DNA from: Methylobacterium sp. 2A
GTDB lineage: Bacteria > Pseudomonadota > Alphaproteobacteria > Rhizobiales > Beijerinckiaceae
Assembly (NCBI RefSeq): GCF_009806555.1
Contig: NZ_VUOK01000061.1
Location: 62,001-126,000, forward strand
DNA length: 64,000 nucleotides
Direction of reading: 5' to 3'
The position numbers and the translations under genes were made by a program. Positions 1 through 8,012 of the stretch are shown in pieces (the stretch's first letter is position 1; every line of letters starts with the position of its first letter). Under the pieces are notes generated by a model. The model did not search any database. It was not told the origin of the DNA and saw only the letters and a list, made by a program, of their open reading frames with translations.

Positions 1-30
1 ACCCATCGCCAGCCGGAGTTCGCCCGATGA
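1..30 (+). CDS. 3' tail of an upstream gene, probably sulfur assimilation (partial)
   Basis: The first reading frame gives nine codons ending in TGA at 28-30, and the ATG of cysD overlaps this stop as ATGA. A four-base overlap of this kind is usual for translationally coupled genes, so the window probably opens on the last codons of the preceding operon gene. In rhizobia-like genomes that is often cysH (adenylylsulfate or PAPS reductase), but nine residues are not enough to identify it. Confidence 0.35.
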   Translation, partial: THRQPEFAR

Positions 31-977
31 GCGCCGCCCTCGCCGCCGCCGTGCAGCCGAGCACCCCTGCCCCCGCCGACCGCCTCAGCCACCTCAAGCG
101 GCTGGAGGCCGAGGCCATCCACATCTTCCGGGAGACCGTCGCCGAGACGGAGAATCCGGTGATGCTCTACTCGATCGGCAAGGATTCCTCGGTCCTGCTG
201 CATCTGGCGCTCAAGGCCTTCGCGCCCGGGCGGCTGCCGTTCCCGCTCCTCCACGTCGACACCACGTGGAAGTTCCGCGAGATGATCGCCTTCCGCGATG
301 CCCGCGCCAAGGAACTCGGCCTCGACCTCCTGATCCACACCAACCCGGACGGGCTCGCCCGCGGCATCGGGCCGGTGAGCCACGGCTCCGAGGTCCATAC
401 CGACGTGATGAAGACGCAGGCCCTGCGGCAGGCGCTCGACAAGCACAAGTTCGACGCGGCCTTCGGCGGCGCCCGCCGCGACGAGGAGGCGAGCCGCGCC
501 AAGGAGCGCATCATCTCCCTGCGCACCGCGCAGCACCGCTGGGACCCCAAGCGCCAGCGCGCCGAGCCCTGGCACCTCTACAATCTCAAGAAGAAGCGCG
601 GCGAATCCCTGCGGGTCTTCCCGCTGTCGAACTGGACCGAGCTCGACATCTGGCTCTACATCGAGCAGGAAAACATTCCGATCGTGCCGCTCTACTTCGC
701 CAAGGAGCGGCCGGTGGTGGAGCGCGAGGGCCAGCTCATCATGGTCGATGACGAGCGGCTGCCGCTCGCGCCCGGCGAGACCCCGCAGCAGCGCCTCGTG
801 CGCTTCCGGACGCTCGGCTGCTACCCGCTGACCGGTGCGGTGGAGAGCGACGCCGCCTCCCTCCCCGAGATCATCGGCGAGACGCTGGCGGCGCGCACCT
901 CGGAGCGCCAGGGCCGGGTGATCGACAAGGACGGCGCGGGCGCCATGGAGCGCAAGAAGCAGGAAGGTTACTTCTGA
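27..977 (+). CDS. cysD: sulfate adenylyltransferase subunit 2 (CysD)
   Basis: Small subunit of ATP sulfurylase, 316 aa. It catalyses adenylation of sulfate to APS in the cytoplasm, the first step of assimilatory sulfate reduction. The PP-loop signature of the ATP pyrophosphatase family is visible as YSIGKDSS at about residues 48-55, followed by the conserved GGARRDEE and the C-terminal LGCYPLTGAV region of CysD. Length is normal for the family (about 300 aa). The start overlaps the upstream stop by four bases and the TGA overlaps the ATG of cysN by one base, so the two subunits are translationally coupled. Confidence 0.97.
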   Translation: MSAALAAAVQPSTPAPADRLSHLKRLEAEAIHIFRETVAETENPVMLYSIGKDSSVLLHLALKAFAPGRLPFPLLHVDTTWKFREMIAFRDARAKELGLDLLIHTNPDGLARGIGPVSHGSEVHTDVMKTQALRQALDKHKFDAAFGGARRDEEASRAKERIISLRTAQHRWDPKRQRAEPWHLYNLKKKRGESLRVFPLSNWTELDIWLYIEQENIPIVPLYFAKERPVVEREGQLIMVDDERLPLAPGETPQQRLVRFRTLGCYPLTGAVESDAASLPEIIGETLAARTSERQGRVIDKDGAGAMERKKQEGYF

Positions 978-2383
978 TGACGGTGCATCAGGCCCCCAAC
1001 GCCTTCGGCGACCGCGCGGCCGGCTACGCCGCGTTCCTGACCGCCCACCGCAACAAGGCGGTGCTGCGCTTCATCGCCTGCGGCTCGGTGGATGACGGCA
1101 AGTCGACCCTGATCGGGCGGCTCCTGCACGACACCAAGCAGATCTTCGACGACCAGATCTCGGCGCTGCAGCGCGACTCCCGCAAGCACGGGACGCTGGG
1201 GCAGGAGATGGACCTCGCGCTGCTGGTGGACGGGCTCCAGGCCGAGCGCGAGCAGGGCATCACCATCGACGTCGCCTATCGGTTCTTCTCCACCGACAAG
1301 CGCTCCTTCATCGTGGCCGACACCCCCGGCCACGAGCAGTACACCCGCAACATGGCCACCGGCGCCTCGACGGCCGACGTGGCGGTGATCCTGGTGGATG
1401 CGCGACAGGGCCTGACCCGCCAGACCCGCCGCCACGCGCTGCTGGTCTCGAATCTCGGGATCCGCCGCGTCGTGCTGGCGGTGAACAAGATGGACCTCGT
1501 CGGCTGGGCGCAGGGCACGTTCGACGGCATCGTGGCGGGTTTTTCGGACTTTGCCCGCGGCCTGAATTTCTCCGAGGTCAAGGCGATCCCGCTGTCGGCC
1601 AAGAACGGCGACAACGTCGTGGAGGCCGGGGTCGCGGCACCCTGGTACACGGGCGGCCCCCTGCTCGCCTATCTGGAGACCGTGCCGGTCCACGCCGAGG
1701 CGCTCAACGCGCCGTTCCGGATGGCGGTGCAGTGGGTCAACCGGCCCAATTCCGAGTTCCGCGGCTATAGCGGCCGGATCGCCAGCGGCCGGGTGCGGCC
1801 GGGCGATTCCGTGACGGTCCAGCCCTCCGGCCGGACCTCCACGGTGGCGCGGATCTACACCGCCGACGGCGACCTGCCCGAGGCCGGCGAGGACGAATCG
1901 GTGACGCTGGTTCTGGCCGACCAGATCGACGCCTCCCGCGGGCAGGTGATCGTGGCGACGGACGCGCCGATGCGGGTCACCGAGACCCTCGACGCGCGCC
2001 TGTTCTGGGCATCCGAGACCGATCTCAGCCCGGGTGCGAGCCTGTTCGCGAAGATCGGCACCGCCACGGTCACCGCGACCGTGGAGCGGATCGTCTCGCG
2101 CATCGACCCCGAGACCGGCAAGCCCGGCCCGGCCGAGCGCCTGTCGGCCAACGACATCGCCGACGTGGCGCTCCGCCTCGACCGGCCGGTGGCGGTGGAT
2201 CCTTACGCGGAGAACCGCGAGACCGGCAGCCTGATCCTGATCGACCGCGAGACCACCGATACGGCGGCGCTCGGGCTGGTGCTGGTGCCGAGGGCGGAAG
2301 CGCCGAAGGCGGCGACGCCCGATGCGAAGCCTGCGGACGGGGGCGGTTTCCTCGCCCGGCTCGGCCGCCTGTTCGGGCGCTGA
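977..2383 (+). CDS. cysN: sulfate adenylyltransferase subunit 1, GTPase (CysN)
   Basis: Large GTP-hydrolysing subunit of ATP sulfurylase, 468 aa, partner of CysD. It is an EF-Tu-like GTPase: P-loop GSVDDGKS at residues 36-43, switch II DTPGHEQY near 114-121 and the specificity motif NKMD near 170, followed by two beta-barrel domains. There is no C-terminal APS kinase (CysC) fusion; the protein stops after the barrel domains with a short basic tail. The gene directly follows cysD with a one-base overlap and ends just before an intergenic palindromic repeat that may terminate the operon. Confidence 0.97.
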   Translation: MTVHQAPNAFGDRAAGYAAFLTAHRNKAVLRFIACGSVDDGKSTLIGRLLHDTKQIFDDQISALQRDSRKHGTLGQEMDLALLVDGLQAEREQGITIDVAYRFFSTDKRSFIVADTPGHEQYTRNMATGASTADVAVILVDARQGLTRQTRRHALLVSNLGIRRVVLAVNKMDLVGWAQGTFDGIVAGFSDFARGLNFSEVKAIPLSAKNGDNVVEAGVAAPWYTGGPLLAYLETVPVHAEALNAPFRMAVQWVNRPNSEFRGYSGRIASGRVRPGDSVTVQPSGRTSTVARIYTADGDLPEAGEDESVTLVLADQIDASRGQVIVATDAPMRVTETLDARLFWASETDLSPGASLFAKIGTATVTATVERIVSRIDPETGKPGPAERLSANDIADVALRLDRPVAVDPYAENRETGSLILIDRETTDTAALGLVLVPRAEAPKAATPDAKPADGGGFLARLGRLFGR

Positions 2384-2390
2384 CGTCCCG

Positions 2391-2519
2391 GTATCAAAAG
2401 GCCGGGGCCTTTTGCGGGTGTAGGGCGGAGCCATGCTGTCGGGCTGCGCCCGATCGTCGGGCGAAGCCCGAGATCGGGGCTCCGCCCCGATGACCCCGCC
2501 AAAGGGCCGAAACCGTTTG
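2391..2519. repeat. intergenic multi-hairpin repeat, diverged copy
   Basis: This stretch holds nested short hairpins. The first is AAAAGGCC-GG-GGCCTTTT at 2396-2413. It is followed by GC-rich palindromes around GGGCGGAGCC / GGGGCTCCGCCCC, and it ends near CAAAGGGCC...TTTGGAAACC. The layout matches better-conserved copies at 34.39, 45.91 and 51.00 kb. It lies between the convergent cysN and flavin monooxygenase genes, where the first hairpin could act as a bidirectional terminator. Confidence 0.6.
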
Positions 2520-2539
2520 GAAACCCGGACCCTCCGCCG

Positions 2540-3565
2540 TCAGGCCGCCTGTGCCGTGGCGGCGAGACCCCAGGCCCGCGCCAGCAGCGCGTAGGATTCG
2601 TGCCGCGCCGCCTGATCGGGGATCGCCGAGACGATCATCAGCTCGTCGGCCTGCGTGCGCGCCACCAGGTCGGCGAGGCGGGCCCGCAGGGTCTCCGGGC
2701 CGCCGACATGCAGCTGATCGCGGCCGCGCTCGATCTGTATCCGCTCGGCGTCGGAATACGGATAGGCCAGCGCCTCGGCGAGGCTCGGCAGCGGCCGGTA
2801 CTCGCCCCGCTCCCGCCGCAGGGTCGCGAGGCGGGCGCTGGACGCCAGCCGCTCGGCCTCGGCGTCCGTGGGAGCGCAGATCGCCGCCACCGCTAGGATC
2901 GCGTGGGGTTGCGTGCCGAGGCGCGTCGGCTGGAACCGGTTCCGGTAATCGAGCATCGGCGGCTCGGCGGGCATGCCGGAGAAGTGCTGCGCGAACCCGA
3001 AGCCGCAGCCGATCTCGGCCGCGAGCCGGGCACTGTAATCCGAGGAGCCGAGCAGGAAGAGCGGCGGCAGCGGCACGCCGGCGGGGCTCGCCGCGATCCG
3101 GGCGAACGGGTGCCCCTCCGGGAAGCCGCCATCCCAGAACAGCAATTCCTGCAGGCGGTCGAGGAAGTCGTCACCGCCGCCCTGCCCCGGCGCCTCGCGG
3201 CGGCGCAGCGCCCGCGCGGTGAGGCCGTCGGTGCCGGGCGCCCGGCCGAGGCCGAGGTCGATCCGGCCCGGGAACAGGGCCTCCAGCACCCGGAAGCGCT
3301 CGGCCACCATCAGCGGCGCGTGATTCGGCAGCATGATCCCGCCCGAGCCGACCCGGAGGTTCCGGGTCGCGGCGGCGATCTGGCCGATCATGATTTCGGG
3401 GGCCGGGCTCGCGACGTTCGGGAGCGCGTGGTGCTCGGCCAGCCAGTAGCGCCGGTAGCCGAGCCCGTCGACATGGCGGGCGAGCGCCAGGGTGTCGTGC
3501 AGTGCCTGCGCCGGGGTCGAATCGGCGCTGACGAAGGAGAGGTCGAGGACGGAGAGCGGAGTCAT
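2540..3565 (-). CDS. LLM-class flavin-dependent oxidoreductase
   Basis: Luciferase-like monooxygenase superfamily protein, 341 aa, expected to use reduced FMN or F420. The N-terminal half carries the family hallmarks RRYWLAEHHALPNVASP and RIDLGLGRAPGTDG. It belongs to the MsnO8 or alkanal monooxygenase-like branch, which has no fixed substrate. It stands alone on the minus strand, convergent with cysN. The neighbouring cysDN suggests sulfur scavenging as one possible role, but nothing in the sequence proves it. The ATG start is preceded by a GA-rich stretch. Confidence 0.88.
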   Translation of the reverse strand: MTPLSVLDLSFVSADSTPAQALHDTLALARHVDGLGYRRYWLAEHHALPNVASPAPEIMIGQIAAATRNLRVGSGGIMLPNHAPLMVAERFRVLEALFPGRIDLGLGRAPGTDGLTARALRRREAPGQGGGDDFLDRLQELLFWDGGFPEGHPFARIAASPAGVPLPPLFLLGSSDYSARLAAEIGCGFGFAQHFSGMPAEPPMLDYRNRFQPTRLGTQPHAILAVAAICAPTDAEAERLASSARLATLRRERGEYRPLPSLAEALAYPYSDAERIQIERGRDQLHVGGPETLRARLADLVARTQADELMIVSAIPDQAARHESYALLARAWGLAATAQAA

Positions 3566-3632
3566 GCGGGAGAGATGGGGGTGTGAGCCGGCCGGCGCGA
3601 GGGCATGGCGATCCGCGCCCGTCCGGACGCGT

Positions 3633-3963
3633 CACGGTGCGGGCTCGTCGTCCGGCCCGGCGGTCTGATACAGCGCTTCGAAACCACGGCCGCCGTAGAA
3701 CACGTTGGTGATCGTCACCCGGTCGGCTTCGACCCGATAGGCACTGACGGCGGATCGCTCGAACGGCACGGTTCGGAGGCCCGGCTCCAGATCATGGCGC
3801 GGGCGCCCGCCATGGGGCGCATCACCGATGCGCTCACACCGGCCGATTAGCCTGTCCAGAAACCGGCTACGTTCGGATCGCGGCTCGCATCATAGACCCA
3901 GCGATAGATCTGAAGCAGGTCTGTCTCGGCTTCCGCTCCGAAGACGACCTCAAGACGCCGCAT
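3633..3963 (-). pseudogene. parE: ParE/RelE-family toxin, frameshifted
   Basis: Two minus-strand frames together read as one ParE toxin of about 110 aa. The first frame starts at the ATG at 3961-3963, overlapping the antitoxin end by 14 bases, and gives MRRLEVVFGAEAETDLLQIY onward up to DPNVAG. The second frame resumes with RFLDRLIGRCERIGD and continues to AYRVEADRVTITNVFYGGRG, the typical ParE C-terminus, stopping at 3633-3635. The frames differ by -1 near 3853-3858, and frame 0 hits TAA almost at once. A single-base deletion has therefore probably silenced the toxin while the antitoxin remains intact. A sequencing error at this base is the main alternative. Confidence 0.75.
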
Positions 3964-4174
3964 CCCGGTGAGCCTTCACAGTCTCGGCATGCAGGGCGTC
4001 GATGTGCGCCCTGACCTCTTCGAGGCTCCGTGACGGCCGCGGGTCGTCCAACGATCGCCGGATGCGGGCGCGGATGTCATCGAGCCGCTCGGCAGTCTCC
4101 CGGCGCTGGCGCTGCAGGGCGCGCACGGCCCGGAGCGTGTCCGGCGCCAGGGTGATGCTGATCGTCTCGCCCAT
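3950..4174 (-). CDS. parD: ParD-like antitoxin
   Basis: A small protein of 74 aa starting MGETISITLAPDTLRAVRAL. This is the ribbon-helix-helix start typical of CopG/ParD antitoxins (beta strand ISITL, then helix), followed by a long charged C-terminal helix. I prefer the ATG at 4172-4174, which has GAGAGG nine bases upstream, over the in-frame ATGs about 40 bases further upstream. Its 3' end overlaps the start of the ParE-like gene by 14 bases, the normal antitoxin-first order. It would bind and repress its own promoter and neutralise the adjacent toxin, which here is frameshifted. Confidence 0.75.
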   Translation of the reverse strand: MGETISITLAPDTLRAVRALQRQRRETAERLDDIRARIRRSLDDPRPSRSLEEVRAHIDALHAETVKAHRDAAS

Positions 4175-4340
4175 CGGCAGGGCCTCTCGTTCCGTCCCGC
4201 CTCTGAGCATCATAGCAGAAACCGCTCTCCGGCGCGCCGCCGCGGCCTCTCACGCTTGCCGGCTCAGCGTCCCCGGCCTAGGGTCCGCCGCGCCGCAAAG
4301 CCGCGGCGCCCGAGCGCGACAATCCGGAGCACCGCACGCC

Positions 4341-5543
4341 ATGGCCTTCCTCGCCGACGTCCTCTCGCGGGTGAAGCCGTCCGCAACCATCGTGATGACC
4401 CAGAAGGCCCGGGACCTGAAGGCCTCCGGCGTCGACGTCATCAGCCTGTCGGTGGGCGAGCCGGATTTCGACACGCCCGAGCACATCAAGCAGGCGGCGA
4501 TCGAGGCGATCCACCGCAACGAGACCCGCTATCCGCCGGTCTCCGGCATCGTGCCGCTGCGCGAGGCGATCGTGCGCAAGTTCAAGCGCGAGAACGGGCT
4601 CGACTACAAGGTCTCGCAGACCATCGTGGGCACCGGCGGCAAGCAGGTGCTGTACAACGCCTTCCTCGCCACCCTGAACCCCGGCGACGAGGTGGTGATC
4701 CCCCGCCCCTACTGGGTGTCCTACCCGGAGATGGTCGGCCTGTGCGGCGGCACGCCGGTCTTCGCCGACACCGACATGGCCAACGGCTTCAAGCTCCAGC
4801 CGGGGGAGCTCGACCGGGTGCTCACCCCGAAGACCAAGTGGATCGTCCTCAACTCGCCCTCGAACCCGTCGGGGGCCGCCTATTCGCGCGCCGAGATGAA
4901 GGCGCTCACCGACGTGCTGCTGCGCTATCCGGACGTGCACATCCTGACCGACGACATCTACGAGCACCTGACCTACGGCGACTTCGAATTCGTCACCCCG
5001 GCCCAGGTCGAGCCGCAGCTGATCGAGCGGACGCTGACCATGAACGGCGTCTCGAAGGGCTACGCCATGACCGGCTGGCGGATCGGCTACGCGGCCGGGC
5101 CGGAGAAGCTGATCAAGGCGATGGACTTCGTCCAGGGCCAGCAGACCTCCGGGGCGAGCACGATCGCGCAATGGGCCGCGGTCGCCGCCCTCGACGGGCC
5201 GCAGGATCACCTCGCGAAGTTCCGGGCGGCGTTCCAGGGCCGGCGCGACCTCGTCGTGTCGATGCTCAACCAGACCAACGGGTTGACCTGCCCGACGCCC
5301 GAAGGCGCGTTCTACGTCTACCCGTCCTGCGCGGCGCTGATCGGCAAGAAGACGGAAGGCGGCAAGACCATCGAGACCGACGAGGACTTCGTCATGGAGC
5401 TGCTGCAGGCCGAGGGCGTGGCGGCGGTGCACGGCTCGGCCTTCGGGCTCGGGCCGAACCTGCGGATCTCCTACGCCACCTCGAACGCCGTGCTGGAGGA
5501 GGCCTGCCGGCGCATCCAGCGGTTCTGCGGCTCGCTGCGGTAG
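4341..5543 (+). CDS. aatA: class I pyridoxal-phosphate aminotransferase, aspartate type
   Basis: 400 aa fold-type I aminotransferase. The start MAFLADVLSRVKPSATIVMTQ is the usual N-terminus of rhizobial AatA-type aspartate aminotransferases. Visible motifs are NSPSNPSGAAYS (substrate and PLP contacts), DDIYEHLTYGDF (Asp and Tyr binding PLP), and the Schiff-base lysine in MNGVSKGYAMTGWRIGY. It should interconvert aspartate and 2-oxoglutarate with oxaloacetate and glutamate in the cytoplasm. In-frame sequence extends upstream, but the ATG at 4341 matches the family start. It stands as a single transcription unit. Confidence 0.93.
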   Translation: MAFLADVLSRVKPSATIVMTQKARDLKASGVDVISLSVGEPDFDTPEHIKQAAIEAIHRNETRYPPVSGIVPLREAIVRKFKRENGLDYKVSQTIVGTGGKQVLYNAFLATLNPGDEVVIPRPYWVSYPEMVGLCGGTPVFADTDMANGFKLQPGELDRVLTPKTKWIVLNSPSNPSGAAYSRAEMKALTDVLLRYPDVHILTDDIYEHLTYGDFEFVTPAQVEPQLIERTLTMNGVSKGYAMTGWRIGYAAGPEKLIKAMDFVQGQQTSGASTIAQWAAVAALDGPQDHLAKFRAAFQGRRDLVVSMLNQTNGLTCPTPEGAFYVYPSCAALIGKKTEGGKTIETDEDFVMELLQAEGVAAVHGSAFGLGPNLRISYATSNAVLEEACRRIQRFCGSLR

Positions 5544-5623
5544 AAGCAGGAGCCCCGCTGTCGGTCATCCCGCGGAGCGTTTCCACGCCCGCGGGATCGA
5601 GTGTGCGGAACCAGATCGCTGCG

Positions 5624-5950
5624 TCAGTCGGCGAGGCCGAGCACGATGGCGAGCATCCGGTTCAGGGCTGCGAGGGTGTCGCGTTCAAGTCGGCCGATGA
5701 GGGCACCGCATTTCGCCCGCGGCAACGCGATAACTTTGTCGACCATGATCTGCGAGGTGCTTCGCAAGCCGTTGGCGGGGCTCGGCTCGACGGTCAGCCG
5801 GAAGAGCGGTGCGTCGCGGAGCGTGCTCGTGACGAGGCAGACGAGGATGCTGTCGGTCCCGGTGAGCCAGTCGGATTGTCCGACGACGGCGGGACGCGGC
5901 TTGCCGTAGGCTCCTGGCGGCGAGACGGTGACGATATCACCGCGCGTCAC
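5624..5950 (-). CDS. mazF: PemK/MazF-family mRNA interferase toxin
   Basis: 108 aa, MTRGDIVTVSPPGAYGKPRP start, then PAVVGQSDWL and a conserved LVTSTLRDAP segment. This is the beta-barrel layout of MazF/PemK endoribonucleases: the RGDIV strand with GKPRPAVV, then an S/T-rich core, and a terminal DTLAALNRMLAIVLGL helix. Toxins of this family cleave mRNA at short motifs. The gene overlaps the upstream antitoxin stop by four bases (ATGA), so it is translationally coupled. It looks intact. Confidence 0.88.
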   Translation of the reverse strand: MTRGDIVTVSPPGAYGKPRPAVVGQSDWLTGTDSILVCLVTSTLRDAPLFRLTVEPSPANGLRSTSQIMVDKVIALPRAKCGALIGRLERDTLAALNRMLAIVLGLAD

Positions 5951-6168
5951 GGCTCGGGCCAGTCGAACGCGGATTCGATGACGTTGAGGGCTTCGGCTTC
6001 CTCGGGGGTTCCCCTCAGAATCGCGGCTTGCCGGGCGGCCTCCTCGATGAAGTCCGGCCTCGACGGATCAGGCACCCAGAGGCGTACGAGCTTCATGCCG
6101 TCGCGTTGCGGCATGCGGTGATAGCGCAGGGCCTTCGGTGAGCCTTCCCTCGGCTTGGTCTGGGTCAT
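5947..6168 (-). CDS. MazE-like antitoxin (DUF3018 type)
   Basis: 73 aa, containing HRMPQRDGMKLVRLWVPDPS followed by an EEAARQAAIL helix and an acidic C-terminal segment AEALNVIESAFDWPEP. This is the typical layout of the DUF3018 antitoxins paired with PemK/MazF toxins. It precedes and overlaps the toxin by four bases. The N-terminal part would bind the promoter and the acidic tail would occupy the toxin's RNA-binding groove. Confidence 0.85.
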   Translation of the reverse strand: MTQTKPREGSPKALRYHRMPQRDGMKLVRLWVPDPSRPDFIEEAARQAAILRGTPEEAEALNVIESAFDWPEP

Positions 6169-6256
6169 GGGCGGGGGATCCGATCGTGCGGGATCCTAGG
6201 CTCTGGCGGCCTTGCTGACTACCATGGTGGTATCACGTGCCCTGGAGAGCCTCGTC

Positions 6257-7099
6257 ATGCCCACCATCGCGGTGATCGCCCCCGGCGCCATGGGCAGCGC
6301 CATCGGAGCCCGGCTCTCCGAGCACGGCGCCCGGGTGCTGACCTCCCTCGACGGGCGTGGGGCGGCGAGCCGGGCTCGGGCCGAGGCTGCCGGCATGGTC
6401 CACGCCGCGGAGTCCGACCTCGCCGCCGCAGACCTCCTGCTCTCGATCGTGCCGCCCGCCGACGCGGAGGCGCTGGCCCGCCGGCTCGCACCCGCCCTCA
6501 CCGCCGCCGCGAAAAAGCCCGTCTACATCGACGCCAACGCGGTCAGCCCGGAGACGGTCGGCCGCATCGCGGCGATCGTCGCGGCGACCGGCGCGCCGTT
6601 CCTCGACGGGGCGATCCTGGGCCTGCCGCCGAAGCCCGGCGCGAAGGGGCCGCGCGTCTACGTCTCGGGTTCCGACACGGCCCCAGCCCTGATCCTGCGC
6701 GACCTCGGCCTCGACCTGCGCGTCTGCCCCGGTGACGTCGGCGCCGCCTCCAGCCTGAAGATGAGCTATGCCGGCCTCAACAAGGGTCTGACGGCGCTCG
6801 CCGCGATCATGATCCTGGCCGCTGGGCGCGCGGGAGCCGGCGAGGCCCTACTCGCCGAACTCGCCGAGAACGAGCCGGCGCTCCTCGCCCGCTTCGCCAG
6901 GGGCCTGCCCGACATGGCGCCGAAGGCCGCGCGCTGGGCGCCCGAGATGGAGGAGATCGCCGATTTCCTCGGGCCTGACGCGGCCGGCCGCCAGGTCTTT
7001 GCCGGCTATGCCGCCCTCTACCGACACCTCGCCGGGGAGGCGGGGGAGACCGACATCGCCGCGCTGATACGCTTCGCCGCGGAGGCCGCGGCGCGCTGA
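6257..7099 (+). CDS. NAD(P)-dependent oxidoreductase, 6-phosphogluconate dehydrogenase/3-hydroxyisobutyrate dehydrogenase-like
   Basis: 280 aa. The N-terminus MPTIAVIAPGAMGSAIGARL carries a Rossmann GxGxxG-like motif (APGAMGSAI), and LLLSIVPPADAEALA and FLDGAILGLPP fit the beta-hydroxyacid dehydrogenase fold. The second half is all-helical, like the DUF1932 domain often attached to this NAD-binding domain. The SSLKMSYAGLNKGLTAL segment supplies the conserved Lys/Asn region. The start at 6257 is chosen because GGAGAG lies nine bases upstream; a further in-frame ATG at 6212 lacks this. Substrate unknown. Confidence 0.85.
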   Translation: MPTIAVIAPGAMGSAIGARLSEHGARVLTSLDGRGAASRARAEAAGMVHAAESDLAAADLLLSIVPPADAEALARRLAPALTAAAKKPVYIDANAVSPETVGRIAAIVAATGAPFLDGAILGLPPKPGAKGPRVYVSGSDTAPALILRDLGLDLRVCPGDVGAASSLKMSYAGLNKGLTALAAIMILAAGRAGAGEALLAELAENEPALLARFARGLPDMAPKAARWAPEMEEIADFLGPDAAGRQVFAGYAALYRHLAGEAGETDIAALIRFAAEAAAR

Positions 7100-7504
7100 T
7101 CGCCGCGGGGGGCTCGAAACGGGCCTGCCTCTGTTGCCGGCTCGGCTGTCACCCTCTACACGGGCTGTCCCCGGCCGCCGATGCGCCTGAAGGTTTCGCG
7201 AGCCCGCTCGGGCCTGCATGGCAGCGGGGCCGGCAGTGACGGGGTGGTCCGGACCAGTTCTCTGGACCGTTCCTGTGAGGCTCAGTGGGCCGAGTCGCTG
7301 CAGGAGTGTCGGGCGCGCGGGGAACAGGAACCGCGGATCCGGCGCATGGCCCACATATCAATATGGCCCCTGGCCGTCTGACACTGACCCGTTCCGGGAC
7401 GGGGTGCCTCCCGGCGATTGCGGTTTCATTCACGCTCCGGCGCGATGATGCGCTGGGGCCGGGGATCCGGTCCGGCGTAACCGCGTTCATTCGGGCCTGA
7501 GACC
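7100..7504. other. 405-bp intergenic region without a supportable gene
   Basis: Several open frames cross this stretch but none shows a recognisable protein or good start. A short imperfect palindrome lies near 7347-7368 (GGCCCACATATCAATATGGC), more AT-rich than its surroundings. It is 5' of the small exported-protein gene and could be part of its regulatory region. I cannot assign anything firmly. Confidence 0.4.
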
Positions 7505-7888
7505 ATGCGAGCCCTGCTCACCGGCGGCATCAAGGCGATCCTGGCGGTCGCCGTGCTCTCCACCGCCGCCCACTGGACCCTGCGCGTGCAGCGGGAATCC
7601 GCCATCTCCGTCGCCGCGGCCGCCGTGCCCGACCCGGTCGCGACGGGATCGATCGAGCCGCGCCGGGTCGAACGTCCGCTCGCGGCCGCGAGCCCGCCGC
7701 CCGCGCCGGCGGCGCCTGCGCCGACAGCGGGGATCGGCCCGGCCTCGGGGCTCGACCAGACGCATCTCGCCGCCCTGATGGCGGGTGCGGCGCCGCCCAG
7801 GAAGGCCGCCAAGCCGGCGACCAAGGTCGCGACGACCAAGACCGCCTCAGCGGCCTCTTCGATCGAGAAGGCTGCAATCAAGCGCTGA
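7505..7888 (+). CDS. small membrane-anchored or exported hypothetical protein
   Basis: 127 aa, unrecognised. The N-terminus MRALLTGGIKAILAVAVLST is a hydrophobic anchor or signal segment. It is followed by a proline/alanine-rich low-complexity region (PPPAPAAPAPTAG) and a lysine/alanine-rich tail. The motif DPVATGSIEPRRVE recurs in related form in the M23 peptidase at 28.3 kb (DPVATGALARR), a linker-like signature often seen in exported proteins of this lineage. Periplasmic or envelope location is inferred only from the N-terminus. Confidence 0.55.
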   Translation: MRALLTGGIKAILAVAVLSTAAHWTLRVQRESAISVAAAAVPDPVATGSIEPRRVERPLAAASPPPAPAAPAPTAGIGPASGLDQTHLAALMAGAAPPRKAAKPATKVATTKTASAASSIEKAAIKR

Positions 7889-8012
7889 GCCGCGCACGGC
7901 GGCAGCCCGGCACGGAAGGTCGTGCCGGCTGCATGGTCCCCCTGCGCGCCGGCCGATACCCGGGCGCGCTTGAGCGTGGCAGGACTCTCGGCCTCCACGA
8001 GGTTTGGCAGCT

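Noticed and set aside
4256..6121. Large open frame on the plus strand overlapping the aminotransferase gene
   Set aside because: It is a shifted reading of the high-GC aminotransferase gene with Arg/Pro/Gly-rich composition and no domain.
7149..7490. Possible 113-codon minus-strand gene
   Set aside because: Low-complexity Pro/Ser/Arg-rich translation with no start context; likely chance.
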